Source: Nitrosomonas sp.
Lineage (GTDB): Bacteria; Pseudomonadota; Gammaproteobacteria; Burkholderiales; Nitrosomonadaceae
NCBI GenBank assembly: GCA_029881855.1
Contig: JAOULU010000056.1
Span: 1 to 8,504, forward strand
DNA: 8,504 nt
Direction: 5' to 3'
A program made the translations under genes and the position numbers. Of the stretch, positions 5,745 to 8,504 are shown one piece after another; the stretch's first letter is position 1; each line of letters begins with the position of its first letter. The notes under the pieces were generated by a model. It had not been told where the DNA came from. It made no database searches and worked only from the letters and a program-made list of their open reading frames with translations.

Positions 5745-7466
5745 ATGCTTAGGAACAATTTAAGACTGCTAATTATCGGGTATTCTGATACTGACGCTGA
5801 TCTATTGTCTTCTGAGCTAGCAAATGTTAATAGCGAATTTAGCTATGAGTGTATTCGGGATGTTCTAGACATCCGCTCTGCATTATATGCGTCTGACCTA
5901 GATGCCATAATCTCTAACCATGACTTGACATCATTTAATTATAAAGATGCGCTTGATGCATTAAAGATCAGTGGGCGAGATATCCCATTTATTGTTTATT
6001 CTGATAATGCAGATGAAAAAGAAGCACTATCGGCCATTCATTCAGGTGCACATGATTTTGTGCATAAAGGTAACACAATTAGGTTAGCGTTATCTATTGA
6101 GCGAGAACTCAAAAATGTTTCAATGCGACGTGCTAAGGTACAGGCTGAGACCCAGAGCTATCGTTCAGCATATTTTGATCCATTAACGAATCTACCAAAA
6201 CGAAATTTATTTTGTGAACAAGTAACAGAAATATTATCTAAGAAAACTGACGCAAATAGTATTGCAGCTGTCTATTTTATTACATTTGATCGGTTGCCTT
6301 ATATCAACAGTACTTATGGTTTTAGTTCTGGGGATGCATTAATTCAACAGTTATCATACCGACTATCTGTATATGCCAGTAGAAGTTGTTTGTTGACTCG
6401 TGTTGAAGGTGGGAAATTTGCCTTCTTTAACGACGATGTTACTGACTCAGAAGATATCCAACATTTTGCAAGTCGTATTATGAGGCTGACATCAACACCA
6501 TTTATTATTAATAATCTTGAGTTTTATATTAAACTTAATGTTGGTATTTGTGTTTATCCGGTAGATGGTGAGTCAGCATCTAACTTGCTGGCAAATGCAG
6601 AAAATACATTGCCAGGCACTCGTGCTTTATTTCGTACAAATTATAAATATTATATTAAAGATGTTGGTGAGGATTCATCAAAACGTATTAAATTAGAAAC
6701 ATCCCTGCGTAACGCCATCATTAACAATGAGTTATTGTTGCATTATCAACCTATCGTTGATGTACAAGAAGGCAACATAACAGGCGTTGAGGCATTAGTT
6801 CGTTGGAACCACCCTGAGTTTGGTTTACTTATGCCAGACAAATTTTTACCGCTTGCGCATGAAACAGGTTTTATTGTTGATATAGGCAAATGGGTGCTGA
6901 GAGAGGCCTGTATTAATGCAAAATTATGGCAAGAATCAGGACATGATTCTTTGTCTGTAGCTGTTAATATTTCCGCGATTGAGCTAGACCAAACTCGGTT
7001 GATTAATCACGTCTCGGAGTATTTAACCGAAGCAGATCTAAGTCCAGACTTGCTAACACTTGAAGTTACTGAGTCAGTATTGGTACAAGATGCCGAAACA
7101 AGTATAAGAATGCTGCAAGGTCTAAAAGAATTAGGTGTAAAAATAATTGTCGATAAGTTTGGAGAAGGTTATTCGTCAATTAGTAATTTAAAGCGTTTGC
7201 CGATTGATGGTATAAAAATAGAACATTCATTTATTCGTGACATTGTAAAAGACCCTGATAATTTAGGGATCATTCAGGCAATTATTGCCTTATCGAGAAG
7301 TCTTGATTTGCCAGTGATGGCGGCAGGTATTGAAACTAAAGAACAATTCGATTTCTTGTGCGAAGAACAATGCACTAGTGCTCAAGGCTATCTGTTTAGT
7401 AAGCCTGTCAATAATGAAAACTTATCATTATTACTAGGGCATCGTAAGACGGGTACGATGGCATAA
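5745..7466 (+). CDS. REC-GGDEF-EAL protein with degenerate residues in all three domains
   Basis: A 573-residue cytoplasmic c-di-GMP-type signalling protein without membrane segments. The N-terminal receiver-like domain (about 6-122) has GY at 12-13 where an acidic pair is expected and Asn58 in place of the phospho-acceptor Asp, although Ser86 and Lys108 remain. The GGDEF domain (about 140-305) starts with DPLTNLPKRNLF but has EGGKF at 221-225 instead of GGDEF and no RxxD inhibitory site. The EAL domain (about 315-565) keeps Glu349 of EAL, Asn408, Glu440, Glu443, Asp470, Lys491 and Gln547. It has lost the second Asp of DDFG (Lys471), the Asp of KID (Glu493) and the Glu of AEG (Ala527). Synthesis and hydrolysis of c-di-GMP are therefore both unlikely; binding remains possible. 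The ATG at 5745 has AAAGG 7 nt upstream; a TTG one codon earlier is possible. The next genes on the same strand are flhD and flhC, which suggests a role in motility control. Confidence 0.93.
   Translation: MLRNNLRLLIIGYSDTDADLLSSELANVNSEFSYECIRDVLDIRSALYASDLDAIISNHDLTSFNYKDALDALKISGRDIPFIVYSDNADEKEALSAIHSGAHDFVHKGNTIRLALSIERELKNVSMRRAKVQAETQSYRSAYFDPLTNLPKRNLFCEQVTEILSKKTDANSIAAVYFITFDRLPYINSTYGFSSGDALIQQLSYRLSVYASRSCLLTRVEGGKFAFFNDDVTDSEDIQHFASRIMRLTSTPFIINNLEFYIKLNVGICVYPVDGESASNLLANAENTLPGTRALFRTNYKYYIKDVGEDSSKRIKLETSLRNAIINNELLLHYQPIVDVQEGNITGVEALVRWNHPEFGLLMPDKFLPLAHETGFIVDIGKWVLREACINAKLWQESGHDSLSVAVNISAIELDQTRLINHVSEYLTEADLSPDLLTLEVTESVLVQDAETSIRMLQGLKELGVKIIVDKFGEGYSSISNLKRLPIDGIKIEHSFIRDIVKDPDNLGIIQAIIALSRSLDLPVMAAGIETKEQFDFLCEEQCTSAQGYLFSKPVNNENLSLLLGHRKTGTMA
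7440..7460 (+). other. Hairpin overlapping the 3' end of the GGDEF-EAL gene
   Basis: CATCGTA (7440-7446) and TACGATG (7454-7460) form a perfect 7-bp stem with a 7-nt loop, just before the TAA at 7464-7466. The following sequence (GCATAAAAATTT) lacks a proper T run, so it is a weak candidate for a terminator. It may instead protect the 3' end of the message, or be chance. No better terminator is seen between this gene and flhD, so some read-through into flhDC is possible. Confidence 0.3.
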
Positions 7467-7498
7467 AAATTTACGTGTATTTTGCAGTATTTGTTGTT

Positions 7499-7508
7499 AC
7501 CTATAGGT
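7499..7508. promoter_or_regulatory. Perfect 10-bp palindrome in the flhD leader
   Basis: ACCTATAGGT is a complete palindrome about 190 bp upstream of the flhD start. Its half ACCTA/TAGGT recurs in the inverted pair at 7542-7610, so the three together could be operator sites for a regulator of flhDC. I do not recognise the motif as the site of a named regulator. Confidence 0.35.
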
Positions 7509-7541
7509 CTATTCAGATCTTTTTTGTTTGCATAACTAATT

Positions 7542-7610
7542 AAATGTAGGTGTTTTTCTTATATGTTGATTGGGGAAAATCTTATCTATGTTTTGGTTTA
7601 CCTACCATTT
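7542..7610. repeat. Long-range inverted repeat upstream of flhD
   Basis: AAATGTAGGT (7542-7551) and ACCTACCATTT (7600-7610) are reverse complements except for one extra base in the right arm, with 48 bp between them. The repeat lies 86 to 154 bp before the flhD ATG, where flhDC regulators usually act in other bacteria. It could be a pair of binding sites that form a loop, or a weak stem in a long 5' leader. No promoter hexamers in the region 7467-7695 could be chosen with confidence. Confidence 0.35.
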
Positions 7611-7695
7611 ACTTCTTTTCTCTAAAGAATAACAATAAAAAGTGTCAACTTTGTGTTTTTTAGTACGCAATTATTTCCTTGGAAGGAGTATTGAA

Positions 7696-8013
7696 ATGGA
7701 TTCAAAGCTAATGTTGGAAGAAATCAGAGAAGTTAATCTTAGCTATATGCTGCTTGCGCAACAATTGCTCCGTGAGGACAAAATTGCAGCGATGTATCGG
7801 TTAGGTATTAATCAGGATCTCGCTGATATTCTAGAGCGATTAAGTTCAAGTCAACTCATGAAGATGGCTGCATCAAATATGTTGTTATGTCGACTTAGAT
7901 TTGATGATTCATTGATTGCAGAGATGTTATCAAGTCATAGTCGTGATCAAGCCGTTTCACATTCACATGCTACTATTCTAATGGCGGGCCAACCCGCTGA
8001 AGCAGTTGCTTAA
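7696..8013 (+). CDS. flhD: Flagellar master transcriptional activator subunit FlhD
   Basis: A 105-residue protein that aligns without gaps with the N-terminal and central parts of E. coli FlhD: EIREVNLSYMLLAQQLLREDKIAAMYRLGINQDLADIL (9-46), then SQLMKMAASNMLLCRLRFDDSLIAEML (52-78). Cys65 sits where E. coli FlhD has the cysteine that links its dimer. FlhD forms the FlhD4C2 complex with FlhC and switches on class II flagellar genes with sigma70. The ATG at 7696 is preceded by GGAAGGAG (7681-7688) at 7 nt and matches the start of known FlhD. A GTG at 7642 would add 18 residues that no family member is expected to have. The C-terminus is about ten residues shorter than in E. coli. flhC begins 25 nt downstream, so the two form an operon. 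Confidence 0.95.
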   Translation: MDSKLMLEEIREVNLSYMLLAQQLLREDKIAAMYRLGINQDLADILERLSSSQLMKMAASNMLLCRLRFDDSLIAEMLSSHSRDQAVSHSHATILMAGQPAEAVA

Positions 8014-8038
8014 ATGCTGAGCTTGGGAGAAACTAATA

Positions 8039-8504
8039 ATGCGTAATAAAAGTATACTAACAGAAGCTAAGCAAATACATTTGGCAACTGAACTAATTAA
8101 ATTAGGTGCACGGTTGCAGGTTCTAGAGATGAACTCAAATATTAGCCGGGAAAGATTGGTGAAGTTGTATAAAGAAATAAGAGGTGTATCACCGCCAAAA
8201 GGCATGCTGCCATATTCTGAAGATTGGTTTATGAGTTGGCAGCCAAATATGCATTCATCATTATTTATTAATATTTACAATTATATTATGACGAATGCAA
8301 AGATAGATGAAATTGATGCCATAATAAAGAGCTATAAGCTTTATTTGGAGCATATTGAAGTGAACAAATTACAACGAGTGTTAAGCTTAACAAGGGCTTG
8401 GACATTAATTCGATTTGTGAAAAGTGAAGTGTTGTGTGTCACGCCATGTGTTAGGTGTCATGGTAAGTTTTTAGTGCATTCACTAGAAATACATTCCAAC
8501 CATG
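8039..8504 (+). CDS. flhC: Flagellar master transcriptional activator subunit FlhC (3' end cut off)
   Basis: An open frame of 155 codons that runs off the right edge; E. coli FlhC has 192. The match to FlhC is clear: KSILTEAKQIHLATELIKLGARLQ (4-27), SRERLVKLYKEIRG (36-49), SPPKGMLPYSEDWFMSWQPNMHSSLF (51-76), KSYKLYLEH (98-105) and SLTRAWTLIRFV (116-127). Cys137 and Cys140 (TPCVRCHGKF) correspond to the first half of the four-cysteine zinc site; Cys133 is an extra cysteine. The second pair would lie beyond the window. FlhC contacts DNA together with FlhD in the FlhD4C2 complex. A GGGAG site (8025-8029) lies 9 nt before the ATG. It is co-transcribed with flhD, with 25 nt between them. Confidence 0.95.
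   Translation, partial: MRNKSILTEAKQIHLATELIKLGARLQVLEMNSNISRERLVKLYKEIRGVSPPKGMLPYSEDWFMSWQPNMHSSLFINIYNYIMTNAKIDEIDAIIKSYKLYLEHIEVNKLQRVLSLTRAWTLIRFVKSEVLCVTPCVRCHGKFLVHSLEIHSNH

Noticed and set aside
7642..7695. Upstream GTG start for flhD
   Set aside because: It would add 18 residues absent from FlhD, and the ATG at 7696 has a near-perfect ribosome binding site and matches the family start.
7978..8205. A 75-codon minus-strand open frame across the flhD-flhC junction
   Set aside because: It overlaps two recognised genes on the other strand and has no recognisable features.

Overview
The window is an AT-rich stretch of bacterial chromosome that looks gammaproteobacterial. Ffh, the YpjD-type membrane protein beside it, CreA and FlhD/FlhC all read as gammaproteobacterial versions. 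The start of a form I RuBisCO large subunit with a divergent CbbR regulator shows a capacity for CO2 fixation by the Calvin cycle. This fits a chemoautotrophic sulfur oxidiser or a RuBisCO-bearing methanotroph; the genus cannot be read from the sequence. I see no insertion sequence, phage gene, CRISPR array, tRNA or rRNA.

Layout, left to right. (1) Bases 1-1161: the first 14 codons of cbbL (minus strand), a 190-bp shared control region, and cbbR (plus). (2) Bases 1403-1723: a small TRL-like lipoprotein (plus), which converges through a long, perfectly paired bidirectional terminator (1783-1846) on an AhpD-like carboxymuconolactone decarboxylase family protein (1963-2532, minus). (3) Bases 2684-3187: creA, a periplasmic protein, divergent from the decarboxylase-family gene and convergent with ffh. 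(4) Bases 3251-5580: ffh (minus) and a ypjD/CcsA-like membrane protein (plus), divergent as in E. coli. (5) Bases 5745-8504: a REC-GGDEF-EAL protein followed by the flagellar master regulator genes flhD and flhC; flhC runs off the right edge.

The most interesting part is the right end. The 573-residue REC-GGDEF-EAL protein has lost signature residues in all three domains. The phospho-acceptor Asp is Asn, GGDEF is EGGKF, and the EAL domain has lost the second Asp of DDFG, the Asp of KID (now Glu) and the Glu of AEG (now Ala). It lies directly upstream of flhDC, on the same strand. In enterobacteria a catalytically dead EAL protein, YdiV/RflP, binds FlhD and blocks FlhDC. The context therefore suggests, but does not prove, a larger pseudo-enzyme that controls FlhDC, or a c-di-GMP receptor that links second-messenger state to motility. 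The flhD leader also carries a perfect palindrome and a pair of inverted ACCTA/TAGGT elements that could be operators.
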